Positions 19,175-28,500 are shown, numbered from the stretch's first letter. The stretch is 64,000 nt of DNA from Sphingomonas sp. Leaf32 (GCF_001421765.1 NZ_LMLA01000009.1:1-64000); one strand, 5' to 3'. Numbers and translations are program-made. The notes: generated from the sequence alone by a model not told the origin.

Positions 19175-20239
19175 TCAGCCCATAATTTCCTGTTCGAGCT
19201 TCTTCGCCATCTCTTCGATGTTCTCGGGCGGCCATCCGGGGATGTCCATGCCGAGACGAAGGCCCATCGACGACAGCACTTCCTTGATTTCGTTCAGCGA
19301 CTTGCGGCCGAAATTGGGAGTGCGCAGCATCTCGGCTTCGGTCTTCTGAACCAGATCGCCGATATAGATGATGTTATCGTTCTTGAGGCAGTTGGCCGAA
19401 CGGACCGAGAGTTCCAGCTCGTCGACCTTCTTGAGCAGGTAGCGGTTGATCTGGGCGGTATCGCCCTGACCTTCGCTCTGCGGTGCTGCGACCTGCGTGC
19501 CGGTGGCGGCAGCGCGGGGCAGCGTCGAGTCATCGAAGTGGACGAACAGCGCCAGCTGGTCCTGCAGGATGCGACCGGCATAGGCCAGCGCGTCCTCAGG
19601 GGTCACGGTACCGTCGGTTTCGATCGTCAGCGTCAGCTTGTCGTAATCGAGTTCCTGCCCGACGCGGGTGTTCTCGACCTTGTAGCTGACCTGGCGCACC
19701 GGCGAATACAGCGCATCGACGGGGATCAGGCCGATCGGCGCATCGGCCGGACGGTTGCCGGCGGCGGGGACATAGCCCTTACCGACGTCCGCGGTCAGTT
19801 CCATGTTGAGCGTCGCACCATCGTCGAGATGGCACAGCACCAGTTCCGGATTCATGACTTCGATGTCGCCGGTAACGGCGATGTCGCCGGCCTTCACTTC
19901 GGCCGGACCGGTGACGGACAGCTGCAGACGCTTCGGGCCTTCGCCCTGCATCCGCAGCGCGATCTGCTTCACGTTCAGCACCATGTCGGTCACGTCCTCA
20001 CGGACGCCGGCAAGGCTGGAAAATTCGTGAAGGACGTTCTCGATCTTGATCGAGGTGACGGCGGCGCCCTGCAGCGACGACAGTAGCACGCGGCGCAGCG
20101 CGTTGCCGAGCGTCAGGCCAAAGCCCCGCTCCAGCGGTTCGGCCACGAAGGTCGAACGGCGCTTGGGATCGCCGCCCGGCTTCTTCTCGAGGCCGCTCGG
20201 CTTCTTGAGTTCCTGCCAGTTCTTAGCGTTGACGGACAC
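19175..20239 (-). CDS. rpoA: RNA polymerase alpha subunit
   Basis: A 354-residue subunit that nucleates RNA polymerase assembly. The N-terminal dimerisation domain includes [19 protein letters not shown] at about residues 38-56, and the C-terminal domain for UP elements and activators ends with [16 protein letters not shown]. The start is GTG at 20239, supported by AGGGGA upstream. It lies between rpsK and rplQ as in other alphaproteobacteria, where rpsD is located elsewhere. Two GC-rich hairpins precede its ribosome binding site. Confidence 0.98.
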   Translation of the reverse strand: MSVNAKNWQELKKPSGLEKKPGGDPKRRSTFVAEPLERGFGLTLGNALRRVLLSSLQGAAVTSIKIENVLHEFSSLAGVREDVTDMVLNVKQIALRMQGEGPKRLQLSVTGPAEVKAGDIAVTGDIEVMNPELVLCHLDDGATLNMELTADVGKGYVPAAGNRPADAPIGLIPVDALYSPVRQVSYKVENTRVGQELDYDKLTLTIETDGTVTPEDALAYAGRILQDQLALFVHFDDSTLPRAAATGTQVAAPQSEGQGDTAQINRYLLKKVDELELSVRSANCLKNDNIIYIGDLVQKTEAEMLRTPNFGRKSLNEIKEVLSSMGLRLGMDIPGWPPENIEEMAKKLEQEIMG

Positions 20240-20258
20240 GGGCTTCCCCTAGCTTGGC

Positions 20259-20320
20259 GGCGCGGAAAGGACGGGTCCGCGCCATGAAAGAACGGCCCCG
20301 CCGGACGAACCCGGCGGGGC
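20259..20320 (-). promoter_or_regulatory. Two consecutive hairpins in the rpsK-rpoA gap
   Basis: GCCCCGCCGG/CCGGCGGGGC (20295-20304 and 20311-20320) is a perfect 10-pair stem with a six-base loop, and GGCGCGG/CCGCGCC (20259-20265 and 20277-20283) a 7-pair stem with an 11-base loop. Both lie between the rpsK stop and the rpoA start. They could stabilise or process the transcript, or bind a ribosomal protein; there is no clear T run for termination. Confidence 0.5.
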
Positions 20321-20332
20321 AGCAGGCACGGA

Positions 20333-20722
20333 TCAGACGCGGCGGCGCTTCGACGGGCGCACGCCATTGTGCGGGATCGAGGTCACGTCGCGGATAGACG
20401 TGATCTGGAAACCCACCGCCTGCAGTGCGCGCAGTGCCGATTCACGACCCGATCCCGGGCCCTTCACTTCGACTTCGAGGGTGCGCACGCCATGGTCGGC
20501 GGCCTTGCGGCCGGCGTCCTCGGCAGCGACCTGCGCGGCGTACGGGGTCGACTTGCGCGAGCCCTTGAAGCCCATCATGCCGGCCGACGACCAGCTGATC
20601 GCATTGCCCTGCGCATCGGTGATGGTGATCATGGTGTTGTTGAAGCTGGCGTTCACATGCGCGACGCCGGCGGTGATGTTCTTGCGCTCGCGACGGCGAA
20701 GGCGCTGCGGTTCACGTGCCAT
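20333..20722 (-). CDS. rpsK: 30S ribosomal protein S11
   Basis: A 129-residue protein of the 30S platform next to the mRNA exit, binding 16S rRNA with S7 and S18. It carries [16 protein letters not shown] and the C-terminal [17 protein letters not shown] tail of the family. It lies 106 bases downstream of rpsM, on the far side of an intrinsic terminator, so its transcription may depend on read-through or on a promoter I could not identify in the gap. Confidence 0.98.
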   Translation of the reverse strand: MAREPQRLRRRERKNITAGVAHVNASFNNTMITITDAQGNAISWSSAGMMGFKGSRKSTPYAAQVAAEDAGRKAADHGVRTLEVEVKGPGSGRESALRALQAVGFQITSIRDVTSIPHNGVRPSKRRRV

Positions 20723-20803
20723 TTGTGGAAATCCTGACCTGTATAGCGTGGTACGGAGGCCGGGAGGCTGTCAGCCTCGAACCTGCCTCCGGCGGAGAAG
20801 AAG

Positions 20804-20830
20804 AAAAAACGATCCCCCGGATCGTTTTTT
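20804..20830. terminator. Strong intrinsic terminator between rpsM and rpsK
   Basis: AAAAAACGATCC-CCC-GGATCGTTTTTT is a perfect 12-base inverted repeat with a 3-base loop and T runs on both strands, so it could act bidirectionally. Its right edge overlaps the rpsM stop codon (20829-20831). It resembles a textbook rho-independent terminator yet lies inside the ribosomal cluster. Confidence 0.8.
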
Positions 20831-21197
20831 ACTTCTTCTTACCCGCGATCGGCTTCGCCTTGCCCTTACGGGTGCGCGCATTGGTGTGCGTGCGCTGGCC
20901 GCGGACCGGCAGCCCCTTGCGGTGACGCAGGCCACGATAGCAGGCGAGATCCATCAGACGCTTGATGTTCATCGCGGTCTGGCGACGCAGGTCACCTTCC
21001 ACGGTGTGGCTGGCGTCGATCGCTTCGCGGATCTGGAGGACTTCCTGGTCGCTCAGGTCCTGCACGCGACGCTCGGCGGCGATGCCCAGCTGATCGGTCA
21101 ACTGCTTGGCCTTGGCCGGACCGATGCCGTGAATGTACTGCAGCGCAATGATGACGCGCTTGTTGGTCGGGATATTAACACCCGCGATACGTGCCAT
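20829..21197 (-). CDS. rpsM: 30S ribosomal protein S13
   Basis: A 122-residue head protein that contacts P-site tRNA and forms bridge B1 to the 50S. The helix-two-turn-helix motif [11 protein letters not shown] and the basic C-terminal tail ending AGKKK are characteristic. The gene is flanked by its own sigma70-like promoter upstream and a strong terminator at its stop codon, so it could be transcribed as an independent unit in addition to the long operon transcript. Confidence 0.98.
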   Translation of the reverse strand: MARIAGVNIPTNKRVIIALQYIHGIGPAKAKQLTDQLGIAAERRVQDLSDQEVLQIREAIDASHTVEGDLRRQTAMNIKRLMDLACYRGLRHRKGLPVRGQRTHTNARTRKGKAKPIAGKKK

Positions 21198-21329
21198 GAA
21201 CTAAATTCTCCCAGCTCCACGAGGCGCCGCATGGCAGCGGCTCCTCATCTCGTAGCGTTGAAACCCGTCACGCGCGATGGCGGCGAACGCGCAAAAGCGC
21301 CGCCGTAACCGGTATGTCGGGGTGGATCG

Positions 21330-21358
21330 CTGATACGGACCGATTCCCACCCTGTCAA
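21330..21358 (-). promoter_or_regulatory. Predicted sigma70 promoter for rpsM
   Basis: On the reverse strand TTGACA (21353-21358) and TATCAG (21330-21335) are separated by exactly 17 bases, giving a leader of about 130 bases before rpsM. It lies in the 348-base gap after adk, downstream of a long palindrome. Confidence 0.65.
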
Positions 21359-21428
21359 CCGGTGGGCGGAACCAAATTCGGGATAAGGCGTGAGCGGGGC
21401 CGGCACAGCATGCCCTCTGCCAATATAC

Positions 21429-21510
21429 GTCACCCCAGCGCAGGCTGGGGTCTCCATGGGGCGGGCCGAGCGCTCTCCAACGGGGAGACCCCGGCCTGCG
21501 CCGGGGTGAC
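21429..21510. repeat. Long intergenic palindrome between adk and rpsM
   Basis: Two 27-base arms (21429-21455 and 21484-21510) match as an inverted repeat at 25 positions; both ends read GTCACCCC/GGGGTGAC. Each arm is itself a small palindrome (CCCCAGC-GCAG-GCTGGGG). The GTCACCCC ends and layout are shared with the palindrome at 55033-55126, marking a dispersed repeat family. The rest of the 348-base adk-rpsM gap holds the rpsM promoter and leader. Confidence 0.8.
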
Positions 21511-21545
21511 GGGCCTTGGTTGACGGAGCGACACTCGCCCGCCCC

Positions 21546-22190
21546 TTACTTGTCGAGAATCGCCGCGATCTGCGTCGTGACATCGTCCATGTCGGCCATG
21601 CCATCGACCCGGTGGACCAGCCCGCGCGCTTCGTAGAGCGGCAGGATCGGTGCGGTCTTCGCACGATATTCCACCATGCGGGTGCGCACGGTTTCCTCGT
21701 TATCGTCGGGACGGCGCTTGAACTCGGTCGCGCCGCACGCATCGCATACGCCGGCAACCGCGGGCTGCTTGAACGTGTCGTGATAGCCTGCACCACAATT
21801 GGCGCAGGTGAAGCGGCCGACGATCCGTTCGACCAGCGCATCCTCGTCGACGACCAGCTCGATCACATGCGTCAACTGACGCCCGCGATGTTCGAGCAGA
21901 AGGTCGAGCGCGTCGGCCTGTGCGGCGGTGCGCGGATAGCCGTCGAAGATCGCGCCCTGGTCGCCCAGCTGGTCGAGCCGCTCGCCGATCAGCGCGGACA
22001 CGATCGCGTCGGACACCAGTTCGCCGGCATCCATCACCGCCTTCGCCTGCACGCCCACCGGGCTGCCGGCCTTGACCGCCGCGCGCAGCATGTCGCCCGT
22101 CGACAGCTGCACCATGCCACGCGCCGTTTCGAGCCGCGCGGCCTGGGTGCCTTTGCCCGCCCCCGGCGGTCCGAGAAGGATGATATCCAT
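21546..22190 (-). CDS. adk: Adenylate kinase with a four-cysteine (zinc) LID
   Basis: A 214-residue enzyme equilibrating ATP, ADP and AMP. The P-loop GPPGAGKGTQ lies at residues 7-16, the AMP site includes FDGYPRT, and the LID domain carries Cys129-x2-Cys132 and Cys149-x2-Cys152, a structural zinc site. Many Gram-negative adenylate kinases have a hydrogen-bond network here instead. Its place after secY is conserved in the spc operon. A 348-base gap follows it. Confidence 0.97.
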   Translation of the reverse strand: MDIILLGPPGAGKGTQAARLETARGMVQLSTGDMLRAAVKAGSPVGVQAKAVMDAGELVSDAIVSALIGERLDQLGDQGAIFDGYPRTAAQADALDLLLEHRGRQLTHVIELVVDEDALVERIVGRFTCANCGAGYHDTFKQPAVAGVCDACGATEFKRRPDDNEETVRTRMVEYRAKTAPILPLYEARGLVHRVDGMADMDDVTTQIAAILDK

Positions 22191-22215
22191 AGCTGCCCCC
22201 TTAGTTCCGTTACAC

Positions 22216-23583
22216 TCAGCCGCGCAGGCGTCCGCCCTTCAGCTTCGCCTTCTTGATGAGGTCGCCATACTGGTGCGCCAGCAGGTGCGACTGGATCTGA
22301 GTCACCGTGTCCATCGTGACGTTGACCACGATGAGCAGGCTGGTGCCGCCGAGATAGAAGGGAATCGACAGCGCCGATACCAGATATTCGGGCAACAGGC
22401 AGATGATGACCAGATACGCCGCGCCGATCACGGTGATGCGGGTCAGGACATAGTCGAAATAATTCTCGGTATTCTTGCCCGGGCGGATGCCGGGGATGAA
22501 CCCGCCATAGCGCTTCAGATTGTCGGCGGTCTCTTCGGGATTGAAGACGATCGCGGTGTAGAAGAACGAGAAGAAGACGATACCCGCGCCATAGAGCAAC
22601 ATGTAAAGCGGCTGGCCATGCGCCAGATACTGGTTGAGCGACAGGATGAAGTCGCCCCAGCGGCTGTCGCCCGCCGTCGCCTTGCCGGCGAACTGGGTGA
22701 TGGTCACCGGCATCAGCAGCAGCGACGACGCGAAGATCGGCGGGATGACGCCCGCGGTATTGATCTTCAGCGGCAGGTGGCTGCGATCCGCCTGCACGCC
22801 GCGCGCCGTCTGGCGCTTGGGGTACTGGATCAGGATGCGCCGCTGCGCGCGCTCCATAAAGCAGATGAACAGCACAAGGCCGGCGACCGCGACGATGATG
22901 CCGATCAGCGTCAGCGGGTTCATCGTACCCGAACGGCTGCCCTCGAATAACTGAAGCAGCGTCGTCGGCAGATGCGCGACGATGCCGGCCATGATGATGA
23001 GCGAAATGCCGTTGCCAATGCCGCGGCTGGTGATCTGCTCACCCAGCCACATCAGGAACATCGTGCCGCCGATCAACGAGATGACCGCCGCGACGCGGAA
23101 GGTCATGCCCGGTTCGATCACCGCCTGCGCGCCGGCCGAGGCGCCGAACGCCTCCAGCCCGACGGCGATGGTATAGCCCTGGATCGCGGTCAGCAGCACC
23201 GTGCCGTAGCGGGTATACTGGTTGAGCTTCTTGCGGCCCGACTCGCCTTCCTTCTTGATGGCGGCGAGCTGCGGGCTGAGCGAGGTCGCGAGCTGCACGA
23301 CGATCGACGCGGTGATGTAGGGCATGACGCCCAGCGCAACGACCGACATGCGCGTCAGCGCACCGCCCGAAAAGGTGTTGAAAAAGTCGAGAACGCCGCC
23401 CTGCGTCTGGTTCGCGAGCAGGCCGAGCTGCGTCGGGTCGATGCCCGGCAGCGGCACATAGCTCAGCATACGGAACACGATCAGTGCCCCAAGCGTAAAC
23501 CACAGGCGCTTCTTGAGTTCGGTCGCCTGACCGAATTTCGACAGGTTGAGATTGGTCGCAAGACCGTCTGAGGCGGCTGCCAT
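22216..23583 (-). CDS. secY: Protein translocase subunit SecY
   Basis: A 455-residue, ten-helix channel of the Sec translocon for export and membrane insertion. Helix 2 includes ALGVMPYITASIVVQL; the cytoplasmic loops carry GRKKLNQYTRYGT and KRYGGFIPGIRPGKNT, which contact SecA and the ribosome. It lies between rplO and adk, 25 bases ahead of adk. The 234-base gap on its upstream side contains a palindromic repeat. Confidence 0.98.
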   Translation of the reverse strand: MAAASDGLATNLNLSKFGQATELKKRLWFTLGALIVFRMLSYVPLPGIDPTQLGLLANQTQGGVLDFFNTFSGGALTRMSVVALGVMPYITASIVVQLATSLSPQLAAIKKEGESGRKKLNQYTRYGTVLLTAIQGYTIAVGLEAFGASAGAQAVIEPGMTFRVAAVISLIGGTMFLMWLGEQITSRGIGNGISLIIMAGIVAHLPTTLLQLFEGSRSGTMNPLTLIGIIVAVAGLVLFICFMERAQRRILIQYPKRQTARGVQADRSHLPLKINTAGVIPPIFASSLLLMPVTITQFAGKATAGDSRWGDFILSLNQYLAHGQPLYMLLYGAGIVFFSFFYTAIVFNPEETADNLKRYGGFIPGIRPGKNTENYFDYVLTRITVIGAAYLVIICLLPEYLVSALSIPFYLGGTSLLIVVNVTMDTVTQIQSHLLAHQYGDLIKKAKLKGGRLRG

Positions 23584-23709
23584 GGATATGTCCCGAATGA
23601 TGCTGGCGGGCCATCAGCCCACCCCCCGGGCGACCATATAGGGGTTGCAACGGGGATGTCTAAGGGGGAGCGACACCTTGTCGCGCCACCCGTTCATGCC
23701 GAGTAGGGA

Positions 23710-23786
23710 CTGAGCGAAATCGAAGGCCCGTATCGAAGTACGCCACCATGGGCGATCCTTCGATACGCCGCTTCGACTTCGCTCAG
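23710..23786. repeat. Imperfect palindrome between rplO and secY
   Basis: CTGAGCGAAATCGAAGG-type arms at 23710-23738 and 23758-23786 pair at 26 of 29 positions, with CGTATCGAAG/CTTCGATACG at the inner ends. The sequence and its CAGGCTGAACGG flank look like a dispersed intergenic repeat and not a terminator. Confidence 0.7.
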
Positions 23787-23817
23787 CAGCGACTCAGGCT
23801 GAACGGCAGTCCCGCAA

Positions 23818-24348
23818 TTACGCGTGCGCAGCCTTCTTGGCGGCGAGCGTCTTGCCCTTCTTGGCAGCGGCCTTTTCGTGCGCGGGCACGACTTCGATGA
23901 CCGACACCGAACCGCCGGCCTTTTCGACCGCTTCGATCGCCGACTTCGACGCACCGGCAACCGTGAAGGTCAGCTTGGCGGTCAGTTCGCCCTTGGCGAG
24001 CAGACGCACGCCGTCCTTGCCGCCACGGGCCAGGTTCGCGGCCTTCAGTGCGGCGTGGTCGAGGGTCGCGCCGGCTTCGATCTTGCCGGCGTCGATCGCC
24101 TTCTGGATCGCGCCGAGGTTCACTTCGGCATAGTCCTTGGCGAAGATGTTGTTAAAGCCGCGCTTCGGGATGCGCATGTGGAGCGGCATCTGGCCGCCCT
24201 CGAACCCGGCGATCGAGACGCCTTCGCGGCTCTTCTGGCCCTTCTGGCCACGGCCGGCGGTCTTGCCCTTGCCCGAGCCGATGCCGCGTCCGACGCGCAT
24301 CTTGCTCTTGCGGGCGCCGGCATTGTCGCGAATTTCGTTGAGTTTCAT
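23818..24348 (-). CDS. rplO: 50S ribosomal protein L15
   Basis: A 176-residue late-assembly large-subunit protein. The glycine-rich, basic N-terminal extension ([20 protein letters not shown]) threads into 23S rRNA, followed by the globular domain and a C-terminal Ala/Lys tail ([17 protein letters not shown]). The ATG at 24348 has AGCGAG upstream; a GTG three codons earlier is a less likely start. It sits between rpmD and secY. Confidence 0.97.
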   Translation of the reverse strand: MKLNEIRDNAGARKSKMRVGRGIGSGKGKTAGRGQKGQKSREGVSIAGFEGGQMPLHMRIPKRGFNNIFAKDYAEVNLGAIQKAIDAGKIEAGATLDHAALKAANLARGGKDGVRLLAKGELTAKLTFTVAGASKSAIEAVEKAGGSVSVIEVVPAHEKAAAKKGKTLAAKKAAHA

Positions 24349-24446
24349 GGTCTGCACTCGCTTTCGCTATGTTCGCGCTGAATAAATGAGGAAGGGGGCC
24401 GCTTAGCCCCCTTCCCCGCATTTGTCACCGGTAAAGGTAGAGGGCC

Positions 24447-24623
24447 TCAGCCTTCGACCGACACCATGTGCTGCACCTTGCGGATCATGCCGCGCACCTC
24501 GGGGGTGTCGGTCAGCTCCACGGTCTTGTGCATCTTGTTAAGGCCGAGACCGATCAGCGTCGCGCGCTGGTCCTTGGTCCGGCGGATCGGCGACCCGGTC
24601 TGGGTGATCTTGACGGTTGCCAT
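24447..24623 (-). CDS. rpmD: 50S ribosomal protein L30
   Basis: A 58-residue protein at the base of the large subunit, running from ATG at 24623 to TGA at 24447. The opening [20 protein letters not shown] and the later [11 protein letters not shown] are diagnostic. It begins six bases after the rpsE stop and ends 98 bases before rplO, as in the standard spc operon order. Confidence 0.97.
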   Translation of the reverse strand: MATVKITQTGSPIRRTKDQRATLIGLGLNKMHKTVELTDTPEVRGMIRKVQHMVSVEG

Positions 24624-24629
24624 CGCTCG

Positions 24630-25361
24630 TTACTCCACGATCGCCGCGGCGTCAGCCTCGGCGGTCTGCGATCCGCCACGACCCAGCAGGTCGGCGATCT
24701 TCTTGCCGCGACGCTGAGCCACCGCCTTCGGCGACGACTGGTCGTTCAGCGCCTCGAAGGTCGCACGGATCATGTTGTACGGGTTCGACGTGCCGACCGA
24801 CTTGGTCACGACGTCGGCCACGCCCAGCGATTCGAAGATGGCGCGCATCGGGCCACCTGCGATGATGCCGGTACCGGCAGGCGCCGAACGCACCGTCACG
24901 CGACCGGCACCGAAGTGGCCGTTGCCGTCGTGATGCAGGGTGCGACCGTCCTTGAGCGGAACGCGGACCATCGCCTTCTTGGCAGCGGCGGTCGCCTTCG
25001 AGATGGCTTCCGGCACTTCGCGTGCCTTGCCATGTCCGAAGCCCACGCGACCCTTGCCGTCGCCGACGACGACCAGTGCAGCGAAGCCGAAGCGCTTGCC
25101 GCCCTTGACGGTCTTCGACACGCGGTTGATGTGGACGAGCTTTTCGATCAGCTCTTCGCCGCCATCATCCTGGCCGCCACGACGGTCGTCGCGACGTCCG
25201 CCACGGTTGCCGTCACGACCACCGCGACCGCCGCCGCCGGGACCACCCGGACCGCCGCGACCGCGACCGCCACGGGGACCACGGCCCTGCGGCTGCTCGC
25301 CACCCGGCGCTGCCGACACGTCGGCGGCGGGGGTTTCGGCCTGATTGTTTTCGTCAGCCAT
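24630..25361 (-). CDS. rpsE: 30S ribosomal protein S5 with RGG-rich N-terminal extension
   Basis: S5 acts in decoding accuracy and mRNA unwinding. The normal fold begins near residue 69 ([19 protein letters not shown]) and continues with [20 protein letters not shown]. Before it is a low-complexity stretch of about 68 residues rich in Gly, Arg and Asp with RGG-like repeats; the total is 243 residues against about 165 for E. coli S5. The extension is in frame from ATG 25361, three bases after rplR, and no alternative start close to the core has a better site. Such tails occur in some alphaproteobacteria. Confidence 0.96.
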   Translation of the reverse strand: MADENNQAETPAADVSAAPGGEQPQGRGPRGGRGRGGPGGPGGGGRGGRDGNRGGRRDDRRGGQDDGGEELIEKLVHINRVSKTVKGGKRFGFAALVVVGDGKGRVGFGHGKAREVPEAISKATAAAKKAMVRVPLKDGRTLHHDGNGHFGAGRVTVRSAPAGTGIIAGGPMRAIFESLGVADVVTKSVGTSNPYNMIRATFEALNDQSSPKAVAQRRGKKIADLLGRGGSQTAEADAAAIVE

Positions 25362-25364
25362 GTC

Positions 25365-25721
25365 TTAGAACTCCAATCCGGCTTCGCGGGCGGCCTCGGC
25401 CAGCGCCTTGACGCGGCCGTGGAACAGGAAGCCGCCACGGTCGAACACGACCTGCGTCACGCCGGCGGCCTTCGCCGCTTCCGCAACGCGGGTACCGACG
25501 CCCTTTGCGGCATCGACATTCGCGCCCGAGGTGCCACGCACGTCCTTTTCCAGGGTCGATGCCGAAGCAACGGTGCGACCCGCTGCATCGTCGATGACCT
25601 GGGCGTAGATGTGCTTGCCCGAACGATGGATCGACAGCCGCGCACGGCCGCCCGAACGCGCCTTCAGCGCGGTGCGATTGCGCCGACGGCGCTTCTCGAA
25701 GAGGGAGAGACCCTTGGTCAT
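25365..25721 (-). CDS. rplR: 50S ribosomal protein L18
   Basis: A 118-residue protein that binds 5S rRNA together with L5. The basic N-terminus ([14 protein letters not shown]) and [18 protein letters not shown] are typical. Its start overlaps the rplF stop by one base, implying translational coupling, and rpsE follows after three bases. Confidence 0.98.
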   Translation of the reverse strand: MTKGLSLFEKRRRRNRTALKARSGGRARLSIHRSGKHIYAQVIDDAAGRTVASASTLEKDVRGTSGANVDAAKGVGTRVAEAAKAAGVTQVVFDRGGFLFHGRVKALAEAAREAGLEF

Positions 25722-26254
25722 TACTTCTTCTTCCCTTCCTTGCGGAAGATGAACTCGCCGTCGTACTTGATGCCCTTGCCCTTGTACGGCTCGGGCTTAC
25801 GCCAACGACGGATCTCGGCAGCGATCTGACCGACCTTCTGCTTGTCGATCCCGCTGATTTCGATCGTGGTCTGGTCCGGCGTCTTGATCTCGATGCCTTC
25901 CGGCACGTCGATGTTGACGTCGTGGCTGTATCCGAGCTGCAGCTTCAGGTTCTTGCCCTGCGCCGCGGCACGATAGCCGACACCGGTGATCAGCAGCTTC
26001 TTGGTGAAGCCGGTGGTCACGCCGGTGACCAGGTTCTGCACGAGCGTGCGCTGCATCCCCCAGAACGCGCGCGCGCGCTTGGTGTCGTTCGCCGGCTGCA
26101 CCGAGATGGTGTCGCCTTCGACGGCATAGGCGATGTCGTCCGCCAGCGGCAGCGTCAGCGTGCCCTTGGGACCTTTGACGCTCAGCTCGCGCCCTGCGAT
26201 GTTGGCGGTGACGCCGGCCGGAACCGGGACTGCCTTCTTACCGATGCGGCTCAT
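25721..26254 (-). CDS. rplF: 50S ribosomal protein L6
   Basis: A 177-residue two-domain protein near the factor-binding centre of the 50[16 protein letters not shown] starts the protein and [19 protein letters not shown] near the end is the family signature. One-base overlaps join it to rpsH upstream and rplR downstream. Confidence 0.98.
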   Translation of the reverse strand: MSRIGKKAVPVPAGVTANIAGRELSVKGPKGTLTLPLADDIAYAVEGDTISVQPANDTKRARAFWGMQRTLVQNLVTGVTTGFTKKLLITGVGYRAAAQGKNLKLQLGYSHDVNIDVPEGIEIKTPDQTTIEISGIDKQKVGQIAAEIRRWRKPEPYKGKGIKYDGEFIFRKEGKKK

Positions 26255-26649
26255 CAGAAGACCTCCGCGAGGACTTCGCCACCAACATTCTGTTCGCGCG
26301 CTTCTGCGTCGGACAGAACGCCACGCGGCGTCGAAACGATGGTGATGCCAAGGCCGTTGCGCACCTTCGGCAGTTCCTGCGAACCCGAATAGACGCGGCG
26401 GCCGGGCTTCGAGACGCGCGCGACGTGCTTGATCGCGGGCTGGCCTTCGAAATACTTCAGCTCGATGCGGATGCCGGCCGCGGGGCCCATCTGCTCTTCG
26501 CTGTAGCCACGGATATAGCCCTCGCGCTGCAACACGTCGAGGACACGGGCCCGCAACTTGCTGGCGGGCGTCAAGACGGAGTCCTTGCGCGCGCGCTGGC
26601 CGTTGCGGATGCGGGTGAGCATGTCACCCAGGGGATCGGTCAATGCCAT
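26254..26649 (-). CDS. rpsH: 30S ribosomal protein S8
   Basis: A 131-residue primary binder of 16S rRNA helix 21. Features are [16 protein letters not shown] at the N-terminus and [16 protein letters not shown] near the C-terminus. In E. coli S8 represses the spc operon by binding near rplE; I did not identify an equivalent site here. It follows rpsN after 12 bases. Confidence 0.98.
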   Translation of the reverse strand: MALTDPLGDMLTRIRNGQRARKDSVLTPASKLRARVLDVLQREGYIRGYSEEQMGPAAGIRIELKYFEGQPAIKHVARVSKPGRRVYSGSQELPKVRNGLGITIVSTPRGVLSDAEAREQNVGGEVLAEVF

Positions 26650-26661
26650 GCTGTGTGTTCC

Positions 26662-26967
26662 TTACCAGCTCGACTTCGTGACGCCGGGGATCAGGCCCTT
26701 ATTGGCCAGTTCACGCAGCATGACGCGGGCGAGACGGAACTTGCGATAATAGCCGCGGGGACGACCCGTCAGCTCGCAACGGTTGCGGATGCGGGTCGGA
26801 TTCCCGTTGCGGGGAATCTCGGCCATCTTCAGCCGCGCGATCAGGCGCTCGGTTTCGTCAAGCGACTGGTCGGCTGCGATCGCCTTCAGCTTCGCATATT
26901 TGGGCGCGTACTTCTTTACGAGCGCGCGCCGACGCTCGTTCTTGTTCACGGAACTCAGTTTCGCCAT
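26662..26967 (-). CDS. rpsN: 30S ribosomal protein S14, zinc-independent form
   Basis: A 101-residue head protein. The length and a single cysteine place it in the C-minus class without the CxxC zinc knuckle, so it is not the zinc-sparing paralogue pair partner. [19 protein letters not shown] is the conserved core. It lies between rplE, 59 bases upstream, and rpsH. Confidence 0.98.
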   Translation of the reverse strand: MAKLSSVNKNERRRALVKKYAPKYAKLKAIAADQSLDETERLIARLKMAEIPRNGNPTRIRNRCELTGRPRGYYRKFRLARVMLRELANKGLIPGVTKSSW

Positions 26968-27026
26968 GGACTTAAGCTCTCTCTAGTAAAGCATAGACCG
27001 CTCCCCGGCGAAGGGGAGCGGGCTGG

Positions 27027-27611
27027 TTATGCCGCCTTCTTTTCCTCGGCGTCCGCTTCCTGCGGGAAGGGGAAACCGAAGAGCCGCAGAAGCTCGCGAG
27101 CCTCGTCATCGGTCTTGGCGGTGGTGGTTACGATCACATCCATGCCGCGCACCTTGTCGATGCGGTCATAGTTGATTTCGGGGAACACGATCTGTTCCTT
27201 GATGCCGCAGGCATAGTTGCCACGGCCGTCGAACGACTTCGGGTTCAGGCCACGAAAGTCGCGGACGCGGGGAAGCGCGATGGTGATGAAGCGATCGAGG
27301 AACTCGTACATCCGCTGGCGACGCAGCGTGACCTTGCAGCCGATCGCCATGCCTTCGCGCAGCTTGAACTGCGCGATCGACTTCTTAGCCTTGGTGACGA
27401 CAGGCTTCTGGCCCGCGATCAGCTCCATTTCGGAACTGGCCTGCTCGACCTTCTTCTTGTCCTGCGTCGCTTCGCCCACGCCCATGTTCAGGACGATCTT
27501 TTCGATCCGGGGCACTTCGAGCGCGTTCTTGTAACCGAACTTCTCGGTCATCGCCTTCACGATGCGATCGTCATAGATCGACTTCATGCGCGGCGTGTAA
27601 TTATCAGCCAT
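27027..27611 (-). CDS. rplE: 50S ribosomal protein L5
   Basis: A 194-residue protein of the central protuberance binding 5S rRNA and contacting P-site tRNA. It contains [10 protein letters not shown], a [19 protein letters not shown] segment and [17 protein letters not shown]. Its first codons overlap the end of rplX by eight bases. The final Ala/Glu/Lys-rich tail is a short extension. Confidence 0.98.
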   Translation of the reverse strand: MADNYTPRMKSIYDDRIVKAMTEKFGYKNALEVPRIEKIVLNMGVGEATQDKKKVEQASSEMELIAGQKPVVTKAKKSIAQFKLREGMAIGCKVTLRRQRMYEFLDRFITIALPRVRDFRGLNPKSFDGRGNYACGIKEQIVFPEINYDRIDKVRGMDVIVTTTAKTDDEARELLRLFGFPFPQEADAEEKKAA

Positions 27612-27918
27612 TGATGACCTCCCCGCCCTTCACGGCGACCCGGACCTTCTTGCCATCGCGCACTTCGAAGCGCACGCGGGTCGGCTTGCCGTCGACGACG
27701 TGCGCAACCTTGCTCACGTGCATCGGCGCTTCCGAACGCACCAGACCGCCCTGCGGGTCGGCCTGGTTCGGCTTCTTGTGGCGAACAGCGATGTTGACGC
27801 CGGCGACGACGACCTTGCCATCCTTGGGCAGCGACTGAGTGACCTGGCCGGTCTTGCCCTTGTCCTTGCCCGACAGGACGATCACGGTGTCGCCCTTCTT
27901 GATCTTTGCGGAAGCCAT
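27604..27918 (-). CDS. rplX: 50S ribosomal protein L24
   Basis: A 104-residue assembly initiator that binds the 5' domain of 23S rRNA. The KOW motif reads [19 protein letters not shown] near the N-terminus. It overlaps rplN by one base and rplE by eight, showing tight coupling in this part of the operon. Confidence 0.98.
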   Translation of the reverse strand: MASAKIKKGDTVIVLSGKDKGKTGQVTQSLPKDGKVVVAGVNIAVRHKKPNQADPQGGLVRSEAPMHVSKVAHVVDGKPTRVRFEVRDGKKVRVAVKGGEVING

Positions 27919-28286
27919 TACAGCACCTCAGGGGCGAGCGAGATGATCTTCATGAAGCCCTTCGAGCGCAGCTCGCGGACCACCGGGCCAAAGATACGGG
28001 TGCCGATCGGCTCCTCGTTCTTGTTGACCAGCACGGCGGCATTGCCGTCGAAGCGGATCACCGAACCGTCGGTACGACGGATGTCCTTGGCGGTGCGAAC
28101 GATGACGGCGCGGTGCACGTCACCCTTCTTCACGCGGCCGCGCGGAGCGGCTTCCTTGATGCTGACGACGATGACGTCGCCCACACCCGCCACACGGCGC
28201 TTGGACCCACCAAGCACCTTGATGCACTGCACCCGCTTCGCGCCGCTGTTGTCAGCGACGTCGAGATTGGATTGCATCTGAATCAT
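27918..28286 (-). CDS. rplN: 50S ribosomal protein L14
   Basis: A 122-residue interface protein contacting 16S helix 44 and the target of the silencing factor RsfS. It starts [19 protein letters not shown] and contains [15 protein letters not shown]. It is the first gene after the 214-base structured gap that separates it from rpsQ. Confidence 0.98.
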   Translation of the reverse strand: MIQMQSNLDVADNSGAKRVQCIKVLGGSKRRVAGVGDVIVVSIKEAAPRGRVKKGDVHRAVIVRTAKDIRRTDGSVIRFDGNAAVLVNKNEEPIGTRIFGPVVRELRSKGFMKIISLAPEVL

Positions 28287-28346
28287 GGATGCGATTCCTT
28301 ACCCTATGGGGCCGATTCCGACCGGACCCCGCCTGCTAAAAATGAA

Positions 28347-28494
28347 CCCCCGGCTGCGGGCGTACCGCGCCGGGGGGAGCGGCCCATTAACCGCCCCATG
28401 GCGAAAAGGCAAGCCTTCCCGCGAATGTTCGTACCATCCGGGTCCGACCCCGGAATTGCGTGGGGTGGCGACGCCATAGGCGCCCCACCCCAGC
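28347..28494. repeat. Hairpins in the rpsQ-rplN gap
   Basis: CCCCCGGC (28347-28354) pairs with GCCGGGGG (28369-28376), and TGGGGTGGCG (28461-28470) pairs with CGCCCCACCCCA (28481-28492) allowing a two-base bulge. The second lies directly after the rpsQ stop. No T run follows on the transcribed strand, so a processing or stabilising role is more likely than termination. Confidence 0.5.
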
Positions 28495-28500
28495 AAAGGC

